In this document: positions 37,006-46,251 of the stretch, piece after piece
Layout: the number at the start of each line of letters is the position of its first letter
How positions within the stretch are numbered: the stretch's first letter is position 1
Position numbers and translations under genes: made by a program
NCBI GenBank assembly: GCA_031291115.1
Contig: JARLJQ010000026.1
Span: forward strand, 1-64,000
DNA: 64,000 nucleotides
Source of the DNA: Legionella sp.
GTDB taxonomy: Bacteria; Pseudomonadota; Gammaproteobacteria; Legionellales; Legionellaceae
Direction: 5' to 3'
The notes under the pieces: generated by a model
Seen by the model: only the letters and a program-made list of their open reading frames with translations
Database searches by the model: none
Told to the model about the DNA's origin: nothing

Positions 37006-38013
37006 ATGTGGTATCTCACTTTCTCAAAACATTTAGCCAAAAATATTTGTAAAAAAGATCAGGAAGCGGCCGAGCAGTTTATTGAAAATTTATTTGAATT
37101 AGCAAAAAAATATTTCTATAAGCCTCTATCAGAACAGGACGTATTCGTAAGTGGTGAGCCAGACCTGAATGAGATTATGGGGTTTATTAAAGATCTATAT
37201 AAATTCGCAAGTAGCAATGATCACCGGAATGTATCTTTACCTCAGTTTGCTAGATTATGTATTGCCTTGTTTACTCTTCATGTTAAATCATCTGCTGAGC
37301 ATCTATCCATAATGAGTAGCGACGTTATAGACATTATTAAAGATGAACGGATTCGGAAGGCTTTAAATATAGAAGATGAGCTTATAAAGCTTCAAGTCGA
37401 TTATGCAAACAGACATTGTGACAATCATCAAAAACGCGAACTATTTAAAGCAGAGCAGATTAGAGTGAAACAAGGGGAGCCATATGATATCCCTGATGTT
37501 GTATTTTTAAAAATGGTGCACCGTCTTGAAGTTCAAGAGTTTCGTCGACTAAATTACAATGTAGCGATTCATGTGGATGAATGCGCTATTGTGTTAGGCA
37601 TGTTGCTGTCTCAAATTGAGAATGAATATGAAACGGTTTTAAATTTATTGGCTTTTCTTGAACCGTATAAGAATAGCGTGGATGAATTTGATGAGTTGAC
37701 TGCAGCTGTAACAAGTATTGCCGTATGTATCTCTTTAGAGGAAATTAAAACACCACTCAAGGAATATGTTCGTAAAGGTAATGCAAGGTTCTTATGGTTT
37801 TTTAATTGCAATTCACTAAATCAACATGTCAAAGAAGTGGATTTTATTCTAACCCAAATTAATGAAAAGAAACTTCAAGATATTTTTTCTGTTATTGAAC
37901 GATTGAAACAAATTAAACTGCATCAAGAGAATGATGAGCTTGTAGCAATTATTGATGTTTTTGAAAAACGTTATATGAATAATTTAAGCCCACTTAATGA
38001 CCTGAACTGTTAA
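37006..38013 (+). CDS. Hypothetical soluble protein (335 aa)
   Basis: Family not recognised. The product is all-helical in character, rich in Glu/Lys/Leu, with no signal peptide or membrane helix. Segments such as FRRLNYNVAIHVDECAI and LERLKQIKLHQENDELVAI suggest helical bundles or coiled coil. It lies just downstream of tRNA genes and upstream of a MITE, a common site for accessory genes. A Dot/Icm effector is a possibility in a Legionella-like genome, unproven. Confidence 0.7.
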   Translation: MWYLTFSKHLAKNICKKDQEAAEQFIENLFELAKKYFYKPLSEQDVFVSGEPDLNEIMGFIKDLYKFASSNDHRNVSLPQFARLCIALFTLHVKSSAEHLSIMSSDVIDIIKDERIRKALNIEDELIKLQVDYANRHCDNHQKRELFKAEQIRVKQGEPYDIPDVVFLKMVHRLEVQEFRRLNYNVAIHVDECAIVLGMLLSQIENEYETVLNLLAFLEPYKNSVDEFDELTAAVTSIAVCISLEEIKTPLKEYVRKGNARFLWFFNCNSLNQHVKEVDFILTQINEKKLQDIFSVIERLKQIKLHQENDELVAIIDVFEKRYMNNLSPLNDLNC

Positions 38014-38021
38014 GAAAATTT

Positions 38022-38163
38022 AGGGTCTGTTGATATTTCTACCATCTTGGCCGAAATAGGCCGATTTTCTCCGCTCCGATACTCACATACTCATGTATGC
38101 TGCGTTTCGGTGCTCGCAAATCAGCCTATTTCGGCTCAATCTAGCGAAATGTCAACAGACCCT
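38022..38163. repeat. MITE-like element, full-length copy
   Basis: 142 bp with imperfect terminal inverted repeats of about 40 bp beginning AGGGTCTGTTGATATTTC and ending GAAATGTCAACAGACCCT. The inner arms include GGCCGAAATAGGCCG and CCTATTTCGGC. A shorter relative lies at 51735-51800. No ORF with a ribosome-binding site is present. Confidence 0.8.
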
Positions 38164-38276
38164 CACCAAATCAGTTTTAATAATTTCCAAATTTATAGGT
38201 TTACTGCTACTCTTTATCACTATAAAAATCAGTCCCTGGCAGTGCAATGATCGAATATAATTTTAAAGGAGGATCA

Positions 38277-39596
38277 ATGAAACAGAAGTCGAATTTAAGT
38301 GGTCGAGACGTGTATGTTGTGGACGGAAGTCGGACTCCATATCTTAAGGCCAAGGGAATAGGTCCTTTTTCAGGATCTGATTTAGCGGTAGCAACGGGTA
38401 CGACTTTACTTAATCGACAACCGTTTTCTCCATCCGAGTTGGATCAAGTAATTCTAGGTTGTGCAATGCCTGGGCCAGATGAAGCGAATATTGCTCGTGT
38501 GGTTGCTTTGCGATTAGGTTGTGGTGATAAGGTACCTGCTTTTACTGTGATGAGAAACTGTGCTTCAGGCATGCAAGCATTGGATAATGCTGCTATGGAA
38601 ATTGCCAGTGGCCGCAGTGAGTTGATTCTTGCTGGTGGTACCGAAGCAATGAGCCATGCTCCTTTGCTGTTCAATCAAAAAATGGTTTCTTGGCTCGCAA
38701 GTTGGTACGCTTCTAAAAGCGTTGGCCAAAAACTTGGTCTGGTTACGAAATTCAGACCTGCTTATCTTGCCCCTGTAATTGCTCTTATGCGTGGGCTAAC
38801 TGATCCTATTGTTGGCTTGAACATGGGACAAACTGCGGAGAAAGTCGCTTACCGTTTTAATATTACACGCGAACAAATGGATGAATTTTCTGTCCAAAGT
38901 CATTTGAAATTAGCGAATGCTTATGCTGAAAATAAAATGTCAGAAGTTGCTCCAATTATTGACTCCAGAGGTCGTGTTTACTCACAGGATGATGGCGTTC
39001 GTGCAGATTCAACAGTAGAAAAATTAGCTAAACTAAAGCCTTATTTTGATAAAAAATACGGTATGGTCACTCCTGGAAACAGCTCACAAGTTACCGATGG
39101 TGCTTGTTTATTATTATTGGCTAGCGCTGATGCAGTTAAAAAGCATGGTTTAAAAGTAATCGGCCGAATTGTTGACTCTCAATGGGCAGCCCTTGATCCC
39201 TCTCAAATGGGACTTGGTCCAGTTCATGCTGTAACACCAATTTTAGAGCGTCAAAAATTAAAGCCAAATGATGTGGATTGTTGGGAAATCAACGAAGCAT
39301 TTGCCGCACAAGTTTTGGGTTGTATCGCAGCCTGGAATGATGATGACTATTGCAAAACTCAGCTGGGTCTGGAAAAAGCATTAGGCGCACCTTCCCTGGA
39401 TAAATTAAACCGTGAGGGCGGAGCAATCGCGGCAGGACATCCTGTAGGTTCCAGTGGGGCGCGGATTGTGCTTCATGTATTAAAATCATTAGAGCAAAGA
39501 AATGAGTCGCGTGGTATGGCCTCCATTTGTATTGGTGGAGGACAGGGCGGAGCAATGTATCTTGAAAGAGTGACTGAGGTGAAAGGACATGAATAA
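38277..39596 (+). CDS. fadI: Acetyl-CoA acyltransferase FadI
   Basis: Thiolase of the anaerobic-type beta-oxidation pair, cleaving 3-ketoacyl-CoA. The start is ATG 38277 because AAAGGAGG sits just upstream; the 38247 ATG gives a non-conserved extension. The product is 439 residues (E. coli FadI 436). Active-site Cys in NCASGMQAL, His in NEAFAAQ..GGAIAAGHPVGSSGAR, and a C-terminal Cys in SICIGGGQGGA are present. It overlaps fadJ by eight bases. Confidence 0.94.
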   Translation: MKQKSNLSGRDVYVVDGSRTPYLKAKGIGPFSGSDLAVATGTTLLNRQPFSPSELDQVILGCAMPGPDEANIARVVALRLGCGDKVPAFTVMRNCASGMQALDNAAMEIASGRSELILAGGTEAMSHAPLLFNQKMVSWLASWYASKSVGQKLGLVTKFRPAYLAPVIALMRGLTDPIVGLNMGQTAEKVAYRFNITREQMDEFSVQSHLKLANAYAENKMSEVAPIIDSRGRVYSQDDGVRADSTVEKLAKLKPYFDKKYGMVTPGNSSQVTDGACLLLLASADAVKKHGLKVIGRIVDSQWAALDPSQMGLGPVHAVTPILERQKLKPNDVDCWEINEAFAAQVLGCIAAWNDDDYCKTQLGLEKALGAPSLDKLNREGGAIAAGHPVGSSGARIVLHVLKSLEQRNESRGMASICIGGGQGGAMYLERVTEVKGHE

Positions 39597-41607
39597 TTAC
39601 AAACACTGGGATTTACAAAAAGACAGCGACAACATCCTGTGGCTAGGACTTGATAGAAAAGATACCAGCATTAACAGCATGAATGAAGAAGTTTTAGATG
39701 AGCTAAACAGTCTGCTTCATGAAATTGCACAAGATAAAAATGCCATTGGTTTGGTTGTTTATTCAGCGAAAGGTAAAGGGTTTATTGCTGGCGCTGACGT
39801 TACTTTGTTTTCTAAATTTGAAAGTGCGGCTCATGCCGTGGATTTCCTGCGTAAAGGACAAGCAGTATATGCTCGTCTTGAAGCGTTAAGCATTCCAAGT
39901 GTTGCCATGATTGATGGTTTTTGCATGGGTGGTGGTTATGAATTGGCTTTGGCCTGTACTTACCGTGTTGCCAGTGATGAAAAAGACACGCGTATTGGCT
40001 TGCCTGAAGTGATGTTAGGTATTCATCCTGGTTGGGGTGGAACAGTTCGTTTACCAGAACTTATTGGTGGTTTTAATGCCTTATCACAAGTCATTTTAAC
40101 TGGAAGTGCATTGGCTGCTCCTAAAGCGAAAGCCTTAGGTATGGTTGATGATGTTGTTCCTGTACGTCAATTAAAACGTGCGGCGGTTTATTTTATTAAA
40201 AACAAACCACCAAAACATAAGCCTTCATTCCTGCAGGGATTAACTAACAGTGTTTGGCTCAGAAAGCCTCTGGCTGCCTTAATACGTCATAACGTTCAAA
40301 AACGTGTACGTAAAGAACATTATCCAGCGCCTTATGCCATTATTGATTTATGGGAAAAAGAAGGTGGCATAGGTGATAGAGCTTATCTGAAAGAAATTGA
40401 TTCTGTTGAGCAATTAGTTTCTCATGGTGGCACTTCAAAAAACCTGATTCGTGCGTTTGGTTTAAGAGAGCGATTAAAAGGTTTTGCAAAAGAGAGTGAT
40501 TTTAAAGCGCAACACGTACACGTTATTGGTGCTGGTGTAATGGGTGGTGATATTGCGGCCTGGTGTGCCTTACGAGGTCTTCGTGTCACCTTGCAAGATC
40601 AATCTTATGAAAAAATTGCTCCTGCGATTGGTCGTGCTGCGGCTTTATATAAGAAAAAATTACGTAAGCCACGCTTAATTCAAGCTGCAATGGATAATTT
40701 GATTCCTGATCCAGAAGGCCATGGTATTGCTAAAGCGGATGTCATTATTGAAGCAGTTTTTGAAAATCTTGCGGTAAAACAAGAGATTATGAAAAAAGTA
40801 GAAAAACTAGCTAAAAAAGACGCGATTATTGCTAGTAATACATCCAGTATTCCCTTGGATGAAATAAGCACAGTGATGAGCAATCCTGAGCGTCTTGTAG
40901 GCATTCACTTCTTTAATCCAGTGGCGAAGATGGATTTGGTTGAAGTGGTATGTAGCGCTACAACAACTAAAAAAGTCGAGCAGGATTCTTGTGCTTTTGT
41001 GGGCCAAATTGGCAAATTGCCATTGCCTGTTAAATCCAGTCCAGGCTTCTTAGTGAATAGGGTGTTAATGCCTTATTTAATGGAGTGCGTGCAATTATTG
41101 GAAGAAGGGTACAGTGCTGAAACGATTGATGAAGCTGCATTAGAGTTTGGTATGTTTATGGGACCAGTGGAGTTAGCTGATACTGTAGGTATGGATGTCT
41201 GTCTGGCAGTAGCTGAAAATTTAACCAGTCATTTCGGTGGTACGGTTCCACAAAAATTACGTGATATGGTTAAGGCTGGAACGCTTGGTCGTAAAACTGG
41301 TGAAGGTTTTTATCAATACAAGAATGGTAAACCAGTTAAGAAAAGTCCGGGAACACATAAAGATCAACATATCGCTGATCGCTTAATTCTGCGTATGGTT
41401 AATGAATCTGCTGCTTGTTTACGTGAAGGTGTAGTTGCTGATGCGGACTTGCTTGATGCAGGCATGATTTTCGCAACGGGATTTGCACCGTTCCGTGGTG
41501 GCCCAATGAACTATGCAAAGGATTTTGGAACAAATAATTTGGAAAAATTATTTAAAACCTTTGAAAGCAAGTACGGCGAGCGTTTTAAAGTAGATGAAAG
41601 TTTGTAA
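39589..41607 (+). CDS. fadJ: Multifunctional enoyl-CoA hydratase/3-hydroxyacyl-CoA dehydrogenase FadJ
   Basis: 672 residues. The N-terminal crotonase domain has IAGADVTLF and GGGYELALAC with Glu in LPEVMLGIHPGWGG. The Rossmann dehydrogenase domain starts HVIGAGVMGGDIAAW and has GIHFFNPVAKMDLVEV. The C-terminal helical domain ends FAPFRGGPMNYA. Together with FadI it completes three steps of fatty-acid beta-oxidation. Slightly shorter than E. coli FadJ (714). Confidence 0.95.
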   Translation: MNNYKHWDLQKDSDNILWLGLDRKDTSINSMNEEVLDELNSLLHEIAQDKNAIGLVVYSAKGKGFIAGADVTLFSKFESAAHAVDFLRKGQAVYARLEALSIPSVAMIDGFCMGGGYELALACTYRVASDEKDTRIGLPEVMLGIHPGWGGTVRLPELIGGFNALSQVILTGSALAAPKAKALGMVDDVVPVRQLKRAAVYFIKNKPPKHKPSFLQGLTNSVWLRKPLAALIRHNVQKRVRKEHYPAPYAIIDLWEKEGGIGDRAYLKEIDSVEQLVSHGGTSKNLIRAFGLRERLKGFAKESDFKAQHVHVIGAGVMGGDIAAWCALRGLRVTLQDQSYEKIAPAIGRAAALYKKKLRKPRLIQAAMDNLIPDPEGHGIAKADVIIEAVFENLAVKQEIMKKVEKLAKKDAIIASNTSSIPLDEISTVMSNPERLVGIHFFNPVAKMDLVEVVCSATTTKKVEQDSCAFVGQIGKLPLPVKSSPGFLVNRVLMPYLMECVQLLEEGYSAETIDEAALEFGMFMGPVELADTVGMDVCLAVAENLTSHFGGTVPQKLRDMVKAGTLGRKTGEGFYQYKNGKPVKKSPGTHKDQHIADRLILRMVNESAACLREGVVADADLLDAGMIFATGFAPFRGGPMNYAKDFGTNNLEKLFKTFESKYGERFKVDESL

Positions 41608-41643
41608 TTTTGATGTGGCTTGCTAACGCAGGCTCTCAGATCC

Positions 41644-41735
41644 TGCCGTCCAGAGCGTAGCGAAGGATCTCCTGAATGTGGCTCAGTGCTATTTGAAAGG
41701 AGGTCCTTCGGCTTCGCTCAGGATGACGGAATTTT
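41644..41735. repeat. REP-like palindrome (PERSEGS/FGFAQDD type)
   Basis: GTCCAGAGCGTAGCGAAGGA and (reversed) TCCTGAGCGAAGCCGAAGGA form imperfect arms around a divergent middle. Translation in one frame reads PERSEGS...FGFAQDDG, a well-known false-ORF signature of this dispersed repeat. It is of the same type as the core of the 20939-21063 element and sits between fadJ and the transpeptidase. Confidence 0.75.
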
Positions 41736-41754
41736 GAAATTGAGATGTACTCTT

Positions 41755-42642
41755 ATGCAAAAAAAACTAAAGCATTTATTTCTAATTAGCGGCTGTTTTC
41801 TCCTGGTAAATACCTATGCAACTACTCTGGTCTTACCCTCATCCGGAGATTTGGTTGGTGAGGTTCAGTATGTGGCAGCAGAGCCTAATGAAACCCTTGA
41901 TGAGCTCAGTAAACGTTTAAGTATTGGTTATTCTGAATTGCTACGAGCTAATCCTAATGTTGACCCTGCTCAGTCGCTCTCTGAAAACACACAACTCATT
42001 ATCCCATCACAATTCATTTTACCTGATGTACCCAGGAAAGGAATCGTAATTAATCTGGCTGATTATCGTCTGTATTATTTTCCTGCAAATGAAAATGTAG
42101 TGGTTACTTTCCCAGTAGGTATCGGGCGTGAGGGTTGGAAAACCCCGTTAGGTTTGACTAAAATTATCTCAAAAGAAGCTAATCCTAAATGGCGTCCAAC
42201 GGCGAATGTACAAGCTGAAGCCATGAAAAATGGTGATTCTTTACCCGATGAATTTCCTTCTGGTCCTAATAATCCATTAGGAAAATATGCTTTACGTTTG
42301 GGATGGGCAACCATTCTTATTCATGGTACAAATAATCCGAATGGAATTGGGTCTCGAGTGAGTGCTGGCTGTATTCGCATGTTTCCTGAGGATATTGAAC
42401 ATTTATTCAGTCTGGTATCTGTAGGAACACCAGTTCGAGTGATTAATGAGCCTGTGAAAATAGGGCGGCAGGGTGGATCTTTATTTTTGCAAATACATCC
42501 TTTACTCATTGAACAACGTCATCAATCTTTAAAGATTATGGTGAGTAATAAATTAAAGAGACTCCAAGTAGCTCAGGGATCGCAGAATAAAGTGATTCGC
42601 AGTGAATTAGCTTATCCTTCTGGATTGGTGAAAAAAATTTAG
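41755..42642 (+). CDS. L,D-transpeptidase with LysM-like domain
   Basis: 295 residues from ATG 41755, where the signal peptide MQKKLKHLFLISGCFLLVN begins; a longer frame opening at 41620 runs through a palindromic repeat and is not real. A LysM-like motif (ETLDELSKRLSIGYSELLRANP) precedes the YkuD catalytic domain with IHGTNNP and SAGCIRM (Cys near residue 204). It is a periplasmic peptidoglycan 3-3 cross-linker or lipoprotein-attachment enzyme of the ErfK/YcfS class. Confidence 0.92.
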   Translation: MQKKLKHLFLISGCFLLVNTYATTLVLPSSGDLVGEVQYVAAEPNETLDELSKRLSIGYSELLRANPNVDPAQSLSENTQLIIPSQFILPDVPRKGIVINLADYRLYYFPANENVVVTFPVGIGREGWKTPLGLTKIISKEANPKWRPTANVQAEAMKNGDSLPDEFPSGPNNPLGKYALRLGWATILIHGTNNPNGIGSRVSAGCIRMFPEDIEHLFSLVSVGTPVRVINEPVKIGRQGGSLFLQIHPLLIEQRHQSLKIMVSNKLKRLQVAQGSQNKVIRSELAYPSGLVKKI

Positions 42643-42645
42643 GGT

Positions 42646-43518
42646 CTAGTGTAGTTGGCAACGTTTCAAAAAATAATAGCTGATTAACAACACCACTAAA
42701 CTGCCAACAATATCAGTACAATAATGCCAACCTAATAAAACACAGGATGCAATTAGCAAAGTATTCATGATGGCTAATAGAACACAGGGAATTAGCCACT
42801 CTCGAAGCAGATTGACGCATAATATTGCCCAAATGGCATGAAATGAAGGAAGTGCGATTAAGCCCCCGGCATTGGTTGTTGGGTTAATGTAGTGATGAAT
42901 TTGGTTGAATTTTAATCCAGTTGCAATTTGGTCTACAGAAAATAATGAGCTGTTAATCATGCTCGCTGGCGCTGTTGTAGGGAAAAAATAATAAAAACCA
43001 AAGCCTAACAAAGTCGTGGATAATAATAAAAAGTAATATTCTCTAACCAGATAAATTCTGCAGCTGGCAATAACCAATAAAGGCAAAATACTCATTTGAT
43101 AGGGCAGGCTGTCATAAATAATAGCGAGCAAATTTTTAAACTGTGGGTGATCATCAGTCCAATTTAGAATGGCTTGCATGTTAATATGCAGTTGTGTTTC
43201 GAGTTGAATGATGTACTTATCAATTATTGGGAAAGGCGTTAATTGAATCGCATTAGTCGCAAAGGCTATGAGTATCATAATCCCCAAAAAATAAATAAGC
43301 TCCCGACCTATTTGACAGGGTTTACTTTCTTTTAAAAAACATAGTCTTAGTCCTGTATTAATAAGAATTAATAATAGGGCAAATAAAGGAATATTTTCTG
43401 GAAAGTAATTATTCCCCTGAAATTGATAAACCAAACGATTGGTTAGCAATATTATAAGGGAAAAAAAGAAGATTATCCCTGAAAGGGATAAAATGCATCT
43501 CGGGGATACGTGGTTCAT
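42646..43518 (-). CDS. PAP2-family membrane phosphatase/transferase
   Basis: 290 residues, about six helices. Active-site motifs PSFHAIWA and GWHYCTDIVGS (His residues and Asp) match the type 2 phosphatidic acid phosphatase/inositolphosphoceramide-synthase-like branch. An upstream KxxxxxxRP motif is not clear. Likely dephosphorylates a lipid phosphate or transfers a head group at the inner membrane. Its stop faces the transpeptidase gene stop, three bases apart. Confidence 0.82.
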   Translation of the reverse strand: MNHVSPRCILSLSGIIFFFSLIILLTNRLVYQFQGNNYFPENIPLFALLLILINTGLRLCFLKESKPCQIGRELIYFLGIMILIAFATNAIQLTPFPIIDKYIIQLETQLHINMQAILNWTDDHPQFKNLLAIIYDSLPYQMSILPLLVIASCRIYLVREYYFLLLSTTLLGFGFYYFFPTTAPASMINSSLFSVDQIATGLKFNQIHHYINPTTNAGGLIALPSFHAIWAILCVNLLREWLIPCVLLAIMNTLLIASCVLLGWHYCTDIVGSLVVLLISYYFLKRCQLH

Positions 43519-43527
43519 TTAAGAAAG

Positions 43528-43725
43528 TTATTCAGCCATTTCTAAAAGCTGTTTTTGCTTAATTGCATGAAAAATCTCTTCTCGATGAACATTTAGTGAT
43601 CTGGGTGCTTCAACGCCAAATTTAATATTTCCATGCTCTTGAGTTTTGAACGCTAAAATTTTAACGGTTGTGCCATTGATATTAATCATTAAAGGTTCTT
43701 CAAATTGAAGAGAAACTATATCCAT
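43528..43725 (-). CDS. CsrA-like protein (atypical N-terminus)
   Basis: 65 residues from ATG 43725; GAGG six bases upstream supports this over the ATG at 43737. The C-terminal half matches CsrA closely (IKFGVEAPRSLNVHREEI, with the RNA-binding Arg kept in VHREE). The N-terminal strand is MDIVSLQFEEPLMI instead of the usual MLILTRRVGETLMI, so the Thr-Arg-Arg at positions 5-7 is lost. It may bind RNA differently or act as a partner of canonical CsrA. It is nine bases upstream of the PAP2-like gene on the same strand. Confidence 0.85.
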   Translation of the reverse strand: MDIVSLQFEEPLMININGTTVKILAFKTQEHGNIKFGVEAPRSLNVHREEIFHAIKQKQLLEMAE

Positions 43726-43992
43726 TAAAAACCTCATTATTATGGGATAACTGCGTTGTTGATTTACAACGTTTATTTTTAAGAACGTTACCTTAATTTA
43801 TAGAGACTTGTCACTATAAATTATCTGAAATATATAAAAAAAACTGAGATTGGATGACGTAAGTTCATTGTAGGAGATAATTATGTTTTATCATTGTCAC
43901 CTGCGGTTAAAAGAGTTACAATTGGCAGCTTTTTAAAACCTTGCCTTACCGTTCATTTGTCGTTCGGAAGGCTTAATCCACGAGGAGATACC

Positions 43993-44331
43993 ATGAGACA
44001 TTACGAAATTATGTTTCTAGTGCACCCAGATCAAAGCGAACAAGTACCAGGAATGGTTGAGCGCTATGAAGGGATCATAACGAAACACAGCGGGTTGATA
44101 CACCGTAAAGAAGATTTAGGTCGTCGTCAATTAGCTTACCCAATCAATGACGTACACAAAGCTCATTATATATTAATGAACGTTGAGTGCTCTCTTGAAG
44201 CACTGGAAGAAATTAAAAATGCATTTAAATTTAACGATGCAATTTTAAGAAACTTAATCACTCTTCAAAAACAAGCTATTGCTACTGAGTCTGTTTTAAT
44301 GAAGAAAGAAAAAGACGTCAGAACAGCTTAA
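43993..44331 (+). CDS. rpsF: 30S ribosomal protein S6
   Basis: 112 residues from ATG 43993 ([17 protein letters not shown]), preceded by GAGGAG; the longer frame from 43894 is not conserved. Characteristic [15 protein letters not shown] is present. First gene of rpsF-rpsR-(membrane protein)-rplI. Confidence 0.97.
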   Translation: MRHYEIMFLVHPDQSEQVPGMVERYEGIITKHSGLIHRKEDLGRRQLAYPINDVHKAHYILMNVECSLEALEEIKNAFKFNDAILRNLITLQKQAIATESVLMKKEKDVRTA

Positions 44332-44344
44332 GAGGAATACTTAC

Positions 44345-44572
44345 ATGTCAGCTTATTTTCGTAGAAAAAAAATGTGTCGTTTCAGTGCCGAAGGCGGCAA
44401 CGAAATTGATTATAAAGACATCAATTTACTGAAAAATTATATTTCTGAAACGGGTAAAATCGTACCAAGTCGTATTACTGGTACACAAACTCGCTTTCAA
44501 AGACAATTAGCAAAAGCAATCAAACACGCTAGATTCGTTGGTTTGTTGCCTTATTGCGACAGTCACGGTTAG
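44345..44572 (+). CDS. rpsR: 30S ribosomal protein S18
   Basis: 75 residues with the S18 signature [20 protein letters not shown] and ending with [18 protein letters not shown]. It is 13 bases after rpsF in the standard order. Confidence 0.97.
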   Translation: MSAYFRRKKMCRFSAEGGNEIDYKDINLLKNYISETGKIVPSRITGTQTRFQRQLAKAIKHARFVGLLPYCDSHG

Positions 44573-44574
44573 TC

Positions 44575-45477
44575 ATGATGCGCACCGGCGACTTTTTATC
44601 CAGACAATGTACGGCATTACTTGAGAACAAGCGGCAGGCAATTATGTATGCCGCTCTTCTTTCAGTGATCCCCTTTGCCTCCTGGCTTTCAGTCGCTTTG
44701 GTTTGTTTGGTAACATTACGAAAAGGCGCTCGTTCAGGCTTTGATGTTTTGTTACCTGCGCTCGTAATTCATTCGGTTCCATTGATGATGTTAATACCAT
44801 CGTCCAGTGCAGTAATTAACACTCTAATTGCGTACCTCCCTTGTTATTTCGCGGCTTTAGGCCTGCGTAGAACAGGAAAATGGCAGGTGGCGGCTGGTGT
44901 TTTTTTAATGCAGGCGTTTTTGGGATGTTTGCTTATTCAGCTTTTGGTTCCTGACTTTATTATCGTGCAGTTTAATCAGTTTAAATCTGTGTTGATTCAA
45001 TATCAGGAGCTGGTTGATGCCGGTATGGACAGCATCAGCTCAGTGAGTTTGGCACAATTGTTTTTTGGCATTCAAATATTAAGTGCTCTAGTTTCTGCAC
45101 TCATATCGTTAATGTTTGCTCGATCAATTCAATCCAAATTATTCTTGCCCGAAGGGTTTAGAAATGAGTTATTGGCTTTTCGTAGTGGCAGGCTTTCATT
45201 ATTAGTATTTATTGGCGCTTCATTAGGTACCTATTATGAAATTCCTTTAGCTATTAATATCCTTCCTTTAATGCTTTGTTATTTCCTGGCATCTGGATTT
45301 GGTCTGGCTTATTTTATATTTGCACGCAAAAGCCAAGTTAAGATCTTCGTATTATTAGTGTTATTAATATTATTGAAGCCAACTTTTGTGTTATTTGCCT
45401 ACATCGTTTTTGGTTCATTAGATAGTTTATTTAATTTTAGATCGTATCTCCCAGAGCGGGCGAGAGAGTCAATTTAA
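44575..45477 (+). CDS. DUF2232-like polytopic membrane protein in ribosomal operon
   Basis: About 300 residues from ATG 44575 (an adjacent ATG at 44578 is equally possible); the earlier TTG at 44554 lies within rpsR. About eight hydrophobic helices (YAALLSVIPFASWLSVALVCL, LLVFIGASLGTYYEI and others), no catalytic motif. Genes of this type between rpsR and rplI are seen in many gammaproteobacteria. Function unknown; possibly a membrane quality-control or transport role. Confidence 0.75.
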   Translation: MMRTGDFLSRQCTALLENKRQAIMYAALLSVIPFASWLSVALVCLVTLRKGARSGFDVLLPALVIHSVPLMMLIPSSSAVINTLIAYLPCYFAALGLRRTGKWQVAAGVFLMQAFLGCLLIQLLVPDFIIVQFNQFKSVLIQYQELVDAGMDSISSVSLAQLFFGIQILSALVSALISLMFARSIQSKLFLPEGFRNELLAFRSGRLSLLVFIGASLGTYYEIPLAINILPLMLCYFLASGFGLAYFIFARKSQVKIFVLLVLLILLKPTFVLFAYIVFGSLDSLFNFRSYLPERARESI

Positions 45478-45489
45478 GGGGTTATTAAG

Positions 45490-45939
45490 ATGGAAGTTAT
45501 CTTATTAGAAAAAGTGAGAAATTTAGGTAACCTGGGTGACAAGGTACAAGTAAAATCTGGTTATGGCCGTAATTACCTAATTCCCCAGAATAAAGCAGTT
45601 TTTGCAACAGCTAAAAACATCGTTCAATTCGAACAAAGACGTTCTGAGCTTGAAGCAAAAGCATTGCAATCTTTATCAACTGCAGAGCAACGTGCTGCCA
45701 AGTTTAATGATATTACTTTGGTAATCAGTGCGTTAGCTAGTGACGAAGGTAAATTATACGGTTCTGTTGGCGTGAACGAAATCAAAGATGCTTTAGTAGA
45801 AAGAAGCATTGACATTTCTAAACGTGAAATCGTTATGCCAGAAGGTCCTTTACATTCAGTTGGTAATTTTGTTGTTGAAATACATGTACATAGCGACGTT
45901 ATTGCTAACTTGCAACTTGAAATTGTTGCATCTAAGTAA
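45490..45939 (+). CDS. rplI: 50S ribosomal protein L9
   Basis: 149 residues starting [19 protein letters not shown] with the N-terminal [13 protein letters not shown] signature, connecting helix and C-terminal [15 protein letters not shown]. Standard length. Followed by a rho-independent terminator. Confidence 0.98.
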   Translation: MEVILLEKVRNLGNLGDKVQVKSGYGRNYLIPQNKAVFATAKNIVQFEQRRSELEAKALQSLSTAEQRAAKFNDITLVISALASDEGKLYGSVGVNEIKDALVERSIDISKREIVMPEGPLHSVGNFVVEIHVHSDVIANLQLEIVASK

Positions 45940-45956
45940 TTCGTAGCTTGGTAGTA

Positions 45957-46012
45957 AAACAGGTCTTTTTTTAAATTGATGTTTATCTTTTTAGGAAAAG
46001 GCCTGTTTTTTT
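45957..46012 (+). terminator. Rho-independent terminator after rplI
   Basis: AAAACAGGTCTTTT pairs with AAAAGGCCTGTTTT (one mismatch) and is followed by further T residues (TTTTTTTAT) 18 bases after the rplI stop. Confidence 0.85.
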
Positions 46013-46251
46013 ATCAACAAGATTAAATAATTTATTTAGATCTTATTCGTCCTCCCAATCCCGCTAGTTCGTTACAATATTACTATATGAAGTATTTTAA
46101 GAATACTTAAACCGTTCGGCCTGAGGAAGCGCCTCACTATGTGACGAAATTGATTTATATGATTTTCTTTTTGAAATGAGTTATTCTATTTTGATGGCAT
46201 TTTTAAAAAATATTGATTAATTTATCTTCCGATATTGAATAAGGATTTCAA

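Noticed and set aside
38047-38250. 67-residue ORF
   Set aside because: Mostly the inside of the MITE at 38022-38163; no Shine-Dalgarno.
41620-41754. N-terminal extension of the L,D-transpeptidase
   Set aside because: It is translated from a REP palindrome (PERSEGS...FGFAQDD) and lies ahead of a clear signal peptide start.
46100-46140. Possible fragment of the ACCGTTCGTGCTGAGGAGG repeat (ACCGTTCGGCCTGAGGAAG)
   Set aside because: Only about 20 bases match with mismatches and there is no opposite arm.
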